Shown one piece after another: positions 1 to 7,780 of a stretch of 28,679 bases of DNA; position 1 is the first letter of the stretch; each line of letters starts with the position of its first letter. This stretch comes from CAZLGC01 sp964559275. Lineage in GTDB: Bacteria; Patescibacteriota; CALEFQ01. A program made the position numbers and the translations under genes. Under the pieces are notes generated by a model. The model had not been told where the DNA came from. It did no database searches and was given only the letters and a program-made list of their open reading frames with translations. The stretch covers positions 1 to 28,679 of the forward strand of contig CAZLGC010000009.1 in the NCBI GenBank assembly GCA_964559275.1. Reading direction: 5' to 3'.

Positions 1-12
1 CACTAATAAGTA

Positions 13-76
13 CCAGCCGGGCTAGCCCATCTAGTTTTGCTGGATGTGGTTTTAAATCGCCCTGGCTGGTTTTTCT
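13..76 (+). terminator. Long-range stem followed by a T run; possible end of an upstream transcript
   Basis: The arm CCAGCCGGGC (13-22) pairs with GCCCTGGCTGG (59-69), with one bulged T. An inner CATC/GATG hairpin lies between them, and TTTTTC follows directly. This could be the terminator or 3' stem of a transcript that begins outside the window, or a leader structure of the next gene. The loop is long for a simple terminator, so confidence is low. No clear promoter for the following gene is visible. Confidence 0.3.
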
Positions 77-84
77 AAATTCTT

Positions 85-1368
85 ATGTCACGGAAAAACC
101 GCAAAAAAAAGCGACGCCGAGAACGGAGGGAAAAAGATTTCAACTTTGAGTCATCAGACGACAACAACCAGGAGGATGACTTTGATGAACCGGTAGACAA
201 ATCTACTGATGAGATCGAAGACAAGGACGATTTCGATGATGACTTTGAAGTCAAAAACGAAAATACAAACGATAACGAAGAAGATCCTTTCGAAACTGAG
301 GCGATGGATATGGAACCGTCCCGCAAGGGCCGAGTTATCTCCACCATAATCGTCATTGTCGTTGCCATCATTGTCATCTGGGTTTTCGCCAAGAACTCTG
401 ATGAGCAGACAGAAGAACCGGTAGCAGAGGATGCTCAGGAAGAAACACAAACGGAAGAAGCCACTGAGACAGAAGAAACCGGCGACCCAATTGCCGATAT
501 GAAATCGGATTTTGACGGTGCCGCGGTGGCAATTGCTGACGAAGTCCAACAGGATTTCGATGAGGCTATTTCTGACCTTGATAATAAATTGGCCGATACC
601 GAATCGCAGCTGAACGAAGCGGTTGACGAGGCCAAAGATGAGGCCCTCGACACAACCAATTCTGAGCTAGAGAAAGCCAAAGAAAGCCTAGAAGAAGCCA
701 AAGAAACAGCCGACGAAGCGGTCAGTGACCTCAAGGAAGAAGTTGCTGGCAGCGAAGACGCCGAAGAAGATCTCCGCGAAGCCGTTGACGAGGCTAAGAC
801 CGATCTGGAAACAGCCCGTGATGAACTCAGTGAAACCATCACCGAAGCTTCCGATAGTTTCAGAGAAGAAGTTGACGAAGCTGTGGCGGATGCCCTAGAT
901 CGCAGCGAAGAAATCCGCGCCGAAGAAGCGGAAGAAGAAGCCGAAGCTGAGGAAGTCGAAGCTGAGCCGGTAATTGAGCCGGAAGAGGTGGAGGTGGTTG
1001 AAGAAGAGGTTATGGAAGTCGAAGAGACTGTGGCAGAAATCGAGGAAGTCGAAGTTGTAGCCGAATCTGTTGTCGATGAATCAGGTTACACCGAGACTGC
1101 CGAGTCCGGAGACAGCGTCACCACCTTAGCTAGACATGCTATCACGAACGCAATCAATAATGGCGACCTGGCCGGTGAATTCTCTGCCGAACAGCGCATC
1201 TATATGGAAGACTATCTGCAGAACCACACCAGCAGTAGCTGGCTGGCGATAGGAGAAAGTGTCACCTTCTCTAGAGAACTGATGGCGGAAGCCGCTGAAA
1301 AAGCAGCCGCCCTCTCCGAAAGCCAGCTGGATAATCTCCAGCACTACTCGTCTCAGGTTTCGTTATAA
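85..1368 (+). CDS. Acidic membrane-anchored coiled-coil protein with C-terminal LysM-like domain
   Basis: No enzymatic function is recognised. The 427-residue protein starts with a lysine/arginine-rich stretch, followed by a very acidic region to about residue 75. A single hydrophobic helix (VISTIIVIVVAIIVIWVFA, about 84-102) anchors it in the membrane. Residues 130-290 form a long charged helical region rich in E, A and D with heptad character, resembling apolipoprotein or late-embryogenesis-type repeats. A Glu/Val-rich linker follows. The last 85 residues (ESGDSVTTLARHA, AEQRIYMEDYLQNH, SQLDNLQHYS) resemble the LysM-like domain I associate with Parcubacteria surface proteins; this assignment is by recall. 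Inferred role: an envelope protein spanning from the membrane towards the wall. The start is the first ATG and lacks a Shine-Dalgarno. A terminator follows the stop. Confidence 0.75.
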   Translation: MSRKNRKKKRRRERREKDFNFESSDDNNQEDDFDEPVDKSTDEIEDKDDFDDDFEVKNENTNDNEEDPFETEAMDMEPSRKGRVISTIIVIVVAIIVIWVFAKNSDEQTEEPVAEDAQEETQTEEATETEETGDPIADMKSDFDGAAVAIADEVQQDFDEAISDLDNKLADTESQLNEAVDEAKDEALDTTNSELEKAKESLEEAKETADEAVSDLKEEVAGSEDAEEDLREAVDEAKTDLETARDELSETITEASDSFREEVDEAVADALDRSEEIRAEEAEEEAEAEEVEAEPVIEPEEVEVVEEEVMEVEETVAEIEEVEVVAESVVDESGYTETAESGDSVTTLARHAITNAINNGDLAGEFSAEQRIYMEDYLQNHTSSSWLAIGESVTFSRELMAEAAEKAAALSESQLDNLQHYSSQVSL

Positions 1369-1374
1369 AGAGCC

Positions 1375-1404
1375 AAAAAACCCGTCCGCACAGGGCGGGT
1401 TTTT
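1375..1404 (+). terminator. Rho-independent terminator
   Basis: The stem AAAAACCCGTCC / GGGCGGGTTTTT (one G-T wobble) has a short GCACA loop and ends in a T run. It lies just after the stop of the coiled-coil protein gene and separates it from the gpmI promoter. Confidence 0.85.
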
Positions 1405-1461
1405 GGTTATAACGAAGTACGGGCTGGATTAACTTTTCCCCTTTTCCAAACCCCTTATTTA

Positions 1462-1470
1462 TGTTATAAT
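1462..1470 (+). promoter_or_regulatory. Extended -10 promoter of gpmI
   Basis: TGTTATAAT is a perfect extended -10 (TGnTATAAT). No convincing -35 is present, as is often tolerated with an extended -10. Transcription would start near 1477, only about four bases before a mini-ORF at 1481 and about 38 before the gpmI start. Confidence 0.65.
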
Positions 1471-1480
1471 TTAAAGGAAA

Positions 1481-1507
1481 ATGAATACAAAGTACCCCCA
1501 AAACTAG
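1481..1507 (+). other. Possible 8-codon leader ORF before gpmI
   Basis: ATG at 1481 opens an eight-codon frame (MNTKYPQN) that stops at TAG 1505-1507, seven bases before the gpmI GTG. AAAGGAAA precedes it. It may be chance, or a near-leaderless mini-ORF that couples ribosomes to the weak GTG start. Confidence 0.25.
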
Positions 1508-1514
1508 ACAACGG

Positions 1515-3092
1515 GTGGGGAAAGTTTTGCGTTATCAGAAATCTTTGTCAAAAAACAAAAAACCTACAATCCATATCATTCTAGACGGCTGGGGAATCTC
1601 GGAGCAAAAAGAGGGAAATGCCGTCTATCTATCCAAGACCCCTTTCCTAGACAAAGTCCAGGCTGATTTTCCGACTACGCGCATCGAAACTTGTTGTGAG
1701 CATGTCGGTTTACCGCCAGAGATTATGGGCAACTCTGAAGTCGGGCACTTGAACATGGGAGCCGGCCGGGTAGTGCCGCAGGATGTGAAAACTGTAAACG
1801 AAGCCATTGACTCCGGCGCTTTTTTTGCCAACCCAACTCTGCTCACCGCCATGAGCCACGTCAAACAGCATGGATCCAAGCTGCATTTAGTCGGCATGAT
1901 CAGCGACGGCTTGGTTCACAGCGATATCCGCTTTCTGTTTGCCTTACTTGATATGTGCTGCAAGGAGAACATTAAAAAGGTTTATATCCACGCTATTACG
2001 GACGGTATCGATGTCGCTCGCCGCAGCGCCTTGGATTACATCAAGCAAGTTAAAGACAAAATAAAAAAAGTCGGTTGCGGGCAGATTGTAACTGTCAGTG
2101 GCCGTTACTACGCCATGGACCGGGCTCACAACTATGATCGCACTGCCCGGGCTTACCACGCCATGGTCCACGGAATCGGCCCTTACGAGAAAACTGCCGA
2201 GGCTGCCGTCGAGCGGGCCTACCAATACGATCTCAATGACGACATGATTGAGCCAACAGTTATTTCTGATTCTTATGTTCCCAAAGCCCTAGTGGAAGCC
2301 GGAGATGCCTTTGTCTTCTTCAACCTGCGATCTGACCGAACCAGGCAGCTCTCTAAACCTTTTGTACTGGACGAATTCGAGTTTTTCGATCGCGGTCCGC
2401 AGATCCAGAACCTGAATTTTGTCGGCATGACAAACTTCGGCGATGACCTACCGATGGCGATTGCCTTTTTGGAAAACAGGATCGTCAATTCACTGCCGGA
2501 AACACTGGGACGAATCGTCAATATACCACAGCTGTACATTGCCGAAGAGGAAAAGTTTTCGCACGTTGCTTATTTCTTTCACGGCGGCTCTTCAATTCAG
2601 TACGAAAAAGAAAAGCGAATCATGGTGCCCTCCAAACGAGACCGCAGTTATGCTGATAATCCTCGCATGAGCGCCGAAGAAGTTACCAAGGAAATTTTGG
2701 CAGATATTAAAAAAGGCTCGTCTGATTTCATCCTGGTTAACTACGCCAACCCCGACATGGTTGGTCATACTGGTGACTTAAAAGCAGCCATCAAGGCTTT
2801 GGAATTCATCGATTTCAAAGTTCGCGACGTTGTTTCCGCAATTACCAAGAAGGATGGCAACGCCTTGATAACGGCTGACCACGGCAACTGCGAGGAGATG
2901 ATCGACCTCAAAACAAAAGAAGTTTTACGTAAACATACCACTAACCCGGTTCCTTTTGTCATCATTGGGGGAGATCAGAAATTGAAGAACTTGAAACTAA
3001 ATGAAGGTGCCCTAGGCAATGTTGCCCCCACAATTTTAAAAGTTATGGATCTGGAAATACCGTCCGAAATGACTAGCCCGCCGCTATTTTAA
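1515..3092 (+). CDS. gpmI: 2,3-bisphosphoglycerate-independent phosphoglycerate mutase
   Basis: This cytoplasmic glycolytic enzyme interconverts 3- and 2-phosphoglycerate through a phosphoserine intermediate using two metal ions. Visible family signatures are IILDGWG with metal-ligand Asp24, the nucleophile motif MGNSEVGHLNMGAG with Ser74, an RSDRTRQLSK substrate-binding stretch, VNYANPDMVGHTG, and the metal-binding TADHGNCEEM followed by KHTTNPVPF. The length of 525 residues is normal for the family (about 510). The only start that covers the conserved N-terminus is GTG at 1515, which adds about 17 basic residues and lacks a Shine-Dalgarno. The gene has its own extended -10 promoter, and the stop lies four bases before the histidine kinase start, so the two may be cotranscribed. 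Confidence 0.95.
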   Translation: MGKVLRYQKSLSKNKKPTIHIILDGWGISEQKEGNAVYLSKTPFLDKVQADFPTTRIETCCEHVGLPPEIMGNSEVGHLNMGAGRVVPQDVKTVNEAIDSGAFFANPTLLTAMSHVKQHGSKLHLVGMISDGLVHSDIRFLFALLDMCCKENIKKVYIHAITDGIDVARRSALDYIKQVKDKIKKVGCGQIVTVSGRYYAMDRAHNYDRTARAYHAMVHGIGPYEKTAEAAVERAYQYDLNDDMIEPTVISDSYVPKALVEAGDAFVFFNLRSDRTRQLSKPFVLDEFEFFDRGPQIQNLNFVGMTNFGDDLPMAIAFLENRIVNSLPETLGRIVNIPQLYIAEEEKFSHVAYFFHGGSSIQYEKEKRIMVPSKRDRSYADNPRMSAEEVTKEILADIKKGSSDFILVNYANPDMVGHTGDLKAAIKALEFIDFKVRDVVSAITKKDGNALITADHGNCEEMIDLKTKEVLRKHTTNPVPFVIIGGDQKLKNLKLNEGALGNVAPTILKVMDLEIPSEMTSPPLF

Positions 3093-3096
3093 ATAC

Positions 3097-4443
3097 ATGA
3101 GCCAAGCTTACGACAAGCTTTTCAAAACTTGCGCCGCTGAGAGGCTGCCTATTTGGGAGTGCCCGAGTTTTGTTTTTACGATAATGGGACTGGTGACGAT
3201 TGCAGTCATGATGGTTACTTATTTCATTTCCCGGGTCTATTTGTCGGTTGAGCTGGTAGCCATAGCTGTTATCGGATCCAGTATGATCTTCCTCGTTCTC
3301 AGCTATTCAGTTTCCAACGGGATCCAGCGCCTGGGCAGAGCCAAGCGACGCGCCGAATTTGAAAAAGCTAAAACGGAAGCCATTATCAAATATCTTTCAG
3401 ATGGTCTGATTATGCTTGATAGCTGTTGCCGAGTCGCGCTGGTTAACCCTCGGGCTCAGGAGTATCTGGGCGTGAAGGAAGATAGCGTTTTGGGAATTGA
3501 CGTGCGCAAAGAAATCAGTGATCAGGACAAAAAACAGTTCTTCAAAGTAGCCCACTGGTGTCCGACCAATCATGAAAGGATTCCCAACAAAGTATTTGTG
3601 GAAGAGTTCGCCTTACTAAAACCAGTAAAAAGATTCATCAAGGTCCAAACTTCCACAGTTCAAGATGACGAGGATAAAATAATCGGATTCATAAAGGTTT
3701 TGCATGATATCACCCGCGACAAGGAACTTGATGAAATAAAATCTGACTTTATTTCAATTGCTTCGCATCAGTTAAAAACTCCTTTGTCGACAATCAAATG
3801 GAATTTGGAAGTTTTGAATAAACAGCAACTGGGTGAACTTGGGGCAGAACAAATAAAAATCCTGGAGCAGGCCATCGGTGCCAACGAAGAGATGATAGAG
3901 GTAGTCCGTGACCTCCTGGATGTTTCCAAGATTGAACAGGGGCGGGTCAAACCCGAATTTACCCGCGGTTCACTGCCACAGATAATAGACAAAATCTTTT
4001 CTCACTACGAACCCCTGGCGGAAAAGCACAACATTGAATTGAAGAAGAGTCTACCAGAGCACGATATCAAATTCAGTTTTGATCCCGAGGCAATAAAACT
4101 GGTGATTACGAATCTGGTTGACAATGCTATCAAATACACGCCCGGACATGGTCGTGTTGAGATTCGCCTTAGCTACGAACCGGCTAATAATCCGAGTGAG
4201 GCAATAGTCGAAGTTATCGATACGGGAGTTGGCATTCCGAAAGAAGAACAAGCCAAGCTTTTCACGAAGTTCTACCGGGGCAAGAATATTACCCAAATGA
4301 ATACCAAAGGAACCGGCTTAGGCCTTTATATAGCCAAAAACATTGTCGACCTACACGGAGGTAAGCTGGCAGTTTCCAGCGTTACCAAAAAAGGAACGAC
4401 CTTCAAATTATCTCTGCCTCTTGAACTAACCAAAACTAATTAA
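3097..4443 (+). CDS. Membrane sensor histidine kinase with PAS domain
   Basis: Likely the sensor of a two-component system. Two membrane helices (about residues 25-45 and 51-73) are separated by only a few residues, so there is essentially no extracellular sensor domain. A PAS-like domain (about 90-205) follows, so sensing is probably cytoplasmic or within the membrane. The HisKA dimerisation domain carries the H-box SHQLKTPLS with phospho-acceptor His224. The C-terminal ATPase has an N-box (NLVDNAIKYTPGHG), G1 (DTGVGIP), F-box (FTKFYRG) and G2 (GTGLGLYIAKN), all intact, so it should be an active kinase. The gene lies 11 bases upstream of a receiver-only regulator and then pilB, which suggests control of the pilus. 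It starts without a Shine-Dalgarno. Confidence 0.93.
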   Translation: MSQAYDKLFKTCAAERLPIWECPSFVFTIMGLVTIAVMMVTYFISRVYLSVELVAIAVIGSSMIFLVLSYSVSNGIQRLGRAKRRAEFEKAKTEAIIKYLSDGLIMLDSCCRVALVNPRAQEYLGVKEDSVLGIDVRKEISDQDKKQFFKVAHWCPTNHERIPNKVFVEEFALLKPVKRFIKVQTSTVQDDEDKIIGFIKVLHDITRDKELDEIKSDFISIASHQLKTPLSTIKWNLEVLNKQQLGELGAEQIKILEQAIGANEEMIEVVRDLLDVSKIEQGRVKPEFTRGSLPQIIDKIFSHYEPLAEKHNIELKKSLPEHDIKFSFDPEAIKLVITNLVDNAIKYTPGHGRVEIRLSYEPANNPSEAIVEVIDTGVGIPKEEQAKLFTKFYRGKNITQMNTKGTGLGLYIAKNIVDLHGGKLAVSSVTKKGTTFKLSLPLELTKTN

Positions 4444-4454
4444 GATATATAAAT

Positions 4455-4829
4455 ATGGCAAAAAAGCGAGTACTAATAATTGAAGATGAAACCGCCCTGC
4501 TCTATGCCCTAAATGCGGAATTATCTACGGCTAACTTCGAAGTCCTGACTTCAGCCGATGGTCGCGAAGGCCTAGAACAGATGAAGAAAAAAGAGCCTGA
4601 TTTCGTGGTGCTGGATATCTGGCTGCCGACAATGAACGGCTTGGAGATCCTGGCTGCCCGGGACAAGGATCCGAAGCTGAAAAAAATACCGGTCCTGGTA
4701 GTTTCCAATTCCGGCAGTGACAAAACTATAAAAGAGGTCAAGCAGTTCGGGGTGGTCGACTATCTAGTAAAGACCGATCATTCCCTGGAAGAGATAACCA
4801 AAAAAATTAAGGAAATAGTTACTTCATAA
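4455..4829 (+). CDS. Single-domain response regulator (CheY-like receiver)
   Basis: A 124-residue stand-alone receiver domain, with no DNA-binding or enzymatic output domain. Conserved residues are visible: the acidic pair Glu10/Asp11, phospho-acceptor Asp54 in VVLDIWLP, Ser84 in VVSNSGS and Lys106 in YLVKTD. It is the probable partner of the kinase immediately upstream. With no output domain it would act by protein-protein contact, as CheY, PilG and PilH do. Its stop overlaps the pilB start by one base (TAATG), so the regulator is translationally linked to the pilus motor. The target is inferred from position only. Confidence 0.92.
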   Translation: MAKKRVLIIEDETALLYALNAELSTANFEVLTSADGREGLEQMKKKEPDFVVLDIWLPTMNGLEILAARDKDPKLKKIPVLVVSNSGSDKTIKEVKQFGVVDYLVKTDHSLEEITKKIKEIVTS

Positions 4830-6553
4830 TGCCAGTCAACGATCAAAAATTAGGCGAGCAACTAGTAGCCGATGGCGTTGTCACCAAGCCGGCTTTAAAA
4901 ACACTAATAAGCGAGGCTGATAAAAGTAATATTGGCCTGGATACTTTGGTTCTGAACAAGAAAATCCTTTCCGAAGAACAATTAACAGAAGAAATTGCCA
5001 AAATTTATGGCGTCAAGGCTGTTGATCTGAACCAATTAAAGATACCGAAGGATGTTCTGCTGATTATCCCCGAACCGCTAGTTAAAAAACACAAGGTTGT
5101 CGCTTTTGAAAAAACACCCCGGGAGCTGCATGTTGCTATGGTTGATCCCGGAGACCTGGAAACAATTGAAGGGTTGAAGAAAAAGACCAACCTACGGGTA
5201 ATTCCTTATTACGCCAACCCGAAAGATATCGAAAGTATAATCAAACTCTACCGGCAAAGCGTAAAATCCAAATTTGCGGAAATACTGGCAGATGCCAAGG
5301 TTGCCAGAACAGACATGAGCAGCGAGGAGGCGGCCCAGGACCTACCAATAATTCGCATCGTAGACACACTTCTTGACTATGCCGTTTTGCAGGATGCTTC
5401 CGATATTCACATTGAGCCGATGGAAGAAGATGTCGCTGTCCGCTATCGAATTGATGGAATTCTCCATGATATCGTAAATCTGCCTAAGGAAGTGCAGCCT
5501 GGCATCGTTGCTCGCATAAAAGTTTTATCAAACCTGAAAATTGACGAGCATCGTCTCCCTCAGGATGGACGCTTCAAAAAAGAAACGGAAGATTACCGAG
5601 TTTCTTTCCGTGTCTCAATCATTCCAGTTCTAGACGGAGAGAAGATCGTGATGCGCATTCTACACGAGGAACAAAAGATATTAACCCTGGAACAGCTCGG
5701 TTTTCAGCACTCAGCCCTGGAAACTATCAAACGAAATATCGACCGGCCCAATGGCATGATCCTGGCTACTGGCCCGACTGGTTCGGGGAAGACGACTACT
5801 CTCTACGCTGTCCTGCATATTCTGAACAAACCGGAGGTAAATATCGCCACTGTCGAGGATCCAATTGAGTACCGAATGCCGCGAGTTAATCAAACCCAGA
5901 TCCGGGCTAACATCGGTCTGACCTTTGCCGAGGGACTGCGCTCGCTGCTCCGCCAGGATCCGGACATTCTGATGGTCGGGGAGATCCGGGACAGCGAAAC
6001 CGCGGAGATTGCCGTGCACGCAGCTCTCACTGGACACATCGTTCTTTCTACCCTGCATACGAACAATGCTGCCGGCACCTTGCCGCGATTGCTAGATATG
6101 GGGGTTCAGCCTTTCTTGGCCGCTTCGACAGTCAACACCGTAGTTGGCCAACGTCTGCTGCGCCGTGTCTGCTCTAATTGCGTTGAAAGTTTTAAGCCGG
6201 ATGCTGATTTCTTAGCCACGTTGAAAAAAGAATTTGATACTGATAAAATTCTGGAGGTTATGAAGAAAGAGAGAGTAGTTTCCGAAAAAACCACCTTGGA
6301 AAATCTCAAATTCTACCGCGGAAAAGGTTGCAGCCAATGCAACAACGAAGGTTACAAGGGCAGAATCGGCATCTATGAGGTTTTGGAGGTCACCGACACG
6401 ATCAGGGACCTCATTGCCGGACGAGCCTCGACAGACGATCTATATAAACAAGCTACGGCCGAGGGCATGATAACCATGGAGCAAGACGGTTTCATCAAAG
6501 CTTCTACCGGGGTCACGACCATTGAAGAAGTGCTGAGAGTTACGAAGGAGTAG
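4829..6553 (+). CDS. pilB: Type IV pilus extension ATPase PilB (GspE family)
   Basis: Hexameric cytoplasmic ATPase that drives pilus assembly. The N-terminal MshEN/T2SSE_N-type domain (about 1-150) contains the usual IP..LV..H pattern (PEPLVKKHKVVAFE). The ATPase core shows Walker A GPTGSGKTTT (from residue 315), the Asp and His boxes, and Walker B LRQDPDILMVGEIRD. Downstream is a tetracysteine zinc site, Cys448/Cys451 and Cys501/Cys504 (CSNC, CSQC), typical of PilB and GspE but absent from the retraction ATPase PilT. The length of 574 residues is normal. No pilT is present in the window. The gene starts within the preceding regulator's stop codon and is followed nine bases later by pilC. Confidence 0.95.
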   Translation: MPVNDQKLGEQLVADGVVTKPALKTLISEADKSNIGLDTLVLNKKILSEEQLTEEIAKIYGVKAVDLNQLKIPKDVLLIIPEPLVKKHKVVAFEKTPRELHVAMVDPGDLETIEGLKKKTNLRVIPYYANPKDIESIIKLYRQSVKSKFAEILADAKVARTDMSSEEAAQDLPIIRIVDTLLDYAVLQDASDIHIEPMEEDVAVRYRIDGILHDIVNLPKEVQPGIVARIKVLSNLKIDEHRLPQDGRFKKETEDYRVSFRVSIIPVLDGEKIVMRILHEEQKILTLEQLGFQHSALETIKRNIDRPNGMILATGPTGSGKTTTLYAVLHILNKPEVNIATVEDPIEYRMPRVNQTQIRANIGLTFAEGLRSLLRQDPDILMVGEIRDSETAEIAVHAALTGHIVLSTLHTNNAAGTLPRLLDMGVQPFLAASTVNTVVGQRLLRRVCSNCVESFKPDADFLATLKKEFDTDKILEVMKKERVVSEKTTLENLKFYRGKGCSQCNNEGYKGRIGIYEVLEVTDTIRDLIAGRASTDDLYKQATAEGMITMEQDGFIKASTGVTTIEEVLRVTKE

Positions 6554-6562
6554 TAGCGAACA

Positions 6563-7780
6563 ATGCCGCTTTTCAAATATACAGCCCGAGACAAGACCGG
6601 CCAGGAGAAGGCCGGTGAAATGAACGCACCCGATGAGCATGCGCTGGCTTTGATGTTGCGTGAGCAAGGGCTACTGCTGACAAGTGCAGTTTCTAAAGGA
6701 GAAGAAGGTAAGAAAAAGAAAAGTGTGCTGTCTATGGAACTTGGCGGCGTGCCGATGATCCAGAAGATTCTCTTTACCCAACACCTGGGGGTCATGCTGG
6801 ATGCCGGGCTTTCACTGGCTAAGGCTCTGCGGGTTCTGTCTCAACAGTCCGGAAAGAAGTATTTTGCTGAGGTTATTACAACAATTCAAAAAAGAGTCGA
6901 GCAGGGAAGTAGTTTCGCCGAATCACTCAATGCTTATCCGAAAATTTTCCCGCCGGTTTATGTCAGTATGGTCAAACTGGGAGAGAAGTCAGGTAATCTG
7001 AGCAAAGTTCTAAGAGAATTGGCCGTGCAGATGAAAAAGACTTATGACCTGACACGCAAAGTGAAAGGCGCGATGTATTACCCGGCTGTTATCCTACTGA
7101 CGATGGTCGGTATCGGCATCATGCTGGTAGTCTACGTGCTACCAAAACTGGTTGATGTTTTTGAAGGACTCGGTGGGGACTTACCCCTCACAACCCGACT
7201 TCTGATCAGCGGGAGTAAGTTTATGCAGGCTAACTGGCTTTGGCTGGTAATCGGAACTGGCGTGCTCATTGCTATTATAATATTCCTACTCAGATCCAAT
7301 TCTGGGAAGAAAGGGATGAGCTCAGTCGGCCTGAAGATTCCCAAAATCGGCGGCATCATTAAGAAAGTGAATATTGCCAGATTCTGCCGAACTTTCTCTT
7401 CACTGCTAAAAAGTGGTGTCCCGATAGTAGACTCCTTGCAAATTGTGGCCGAGACCCTAGGCAATGAGAAATATCACGAAGCGGTCATAAACTCCTCCAA
7501 AGTCGTCAAAACCGGTACTGCCATCAGCCAATCTTTTGCCGGTTATGAAGATATTTTCCCGCCGATTGTCACCCAAATTATGAACGTCGGCGAGGAAACC
7601 GGTACTTTGGACGAGGTCCTGACGGAATTGGCTGATTTTTACGAAGAAGATGTGGCTCAGGAGCTGGAGAATGTTTCCTCTATCATTGAGCCGATTCTGA
7701 TGTTAGTATTAGGAGGCGGGGTTGCCCTGCTCGCAGTTTCAATAATTGGTCCAATCTATTCACTTTCAGGTCAATTGTAA
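6563..7780 (+). CDS. pilC: Type IV pilus inner-membrane platform protein PilC (GspF family)
   Basis: Polytopic membrane protein on which PilB acts to insert pilin into the growing fibre. It has 405 residues, typical for the family. The N-terminus MPLFKYTARDKTGQEKAGEM is classic GspF/PilC. Two homologous T2SSF domains are visible, one with LGVMLDAGLSLAKAL and the other with FSSLLKSGVPIVDSL. Each ends with a GEKSGNL or GEETGTL box and hydrophobic helices (about 171-192, 222-244, 376-400). A GGAG lies about 12 bases upstream, rather far to be a good ribosome site. Its TAA overlaps the next ATG by one base. Confidence 0.95.
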   Translation: MPLFKYTARDKTGQEKAGEMNAPDEHALALMLREQGLLLTSAVSKGEEGKKKKSVLSMELGGVPMIQKILFTQHLGVMLDAGLSLAKALRVLSQQSGKKYFAEVITTIQKRVEQGSSFAESLNAYPKIFPPVYVSMVKLGEKSGNLSKVLRELAVQMKKTYDLTRKVKGAMYYPAVILLTMVGIGIMLVVYVLPKLVDVFEGLGGDLPLTTRLLISGSKFMQANWLWLVIGTGVLIAIIIFLLRSNSGKKGMSSVGLKIPKIGGIIKKVNIARFCRTFSSLLKSGVPIVDSLQIVAETLGNEKYHEAVINSSKVVKTGTAISQSFAGYEDIFPPIVTQIMNVGEETGTLDEVLTELADFYEEDVAQELENVSSIIEPILMLVLGGGVALLAVSIIGPIYSLSGQL

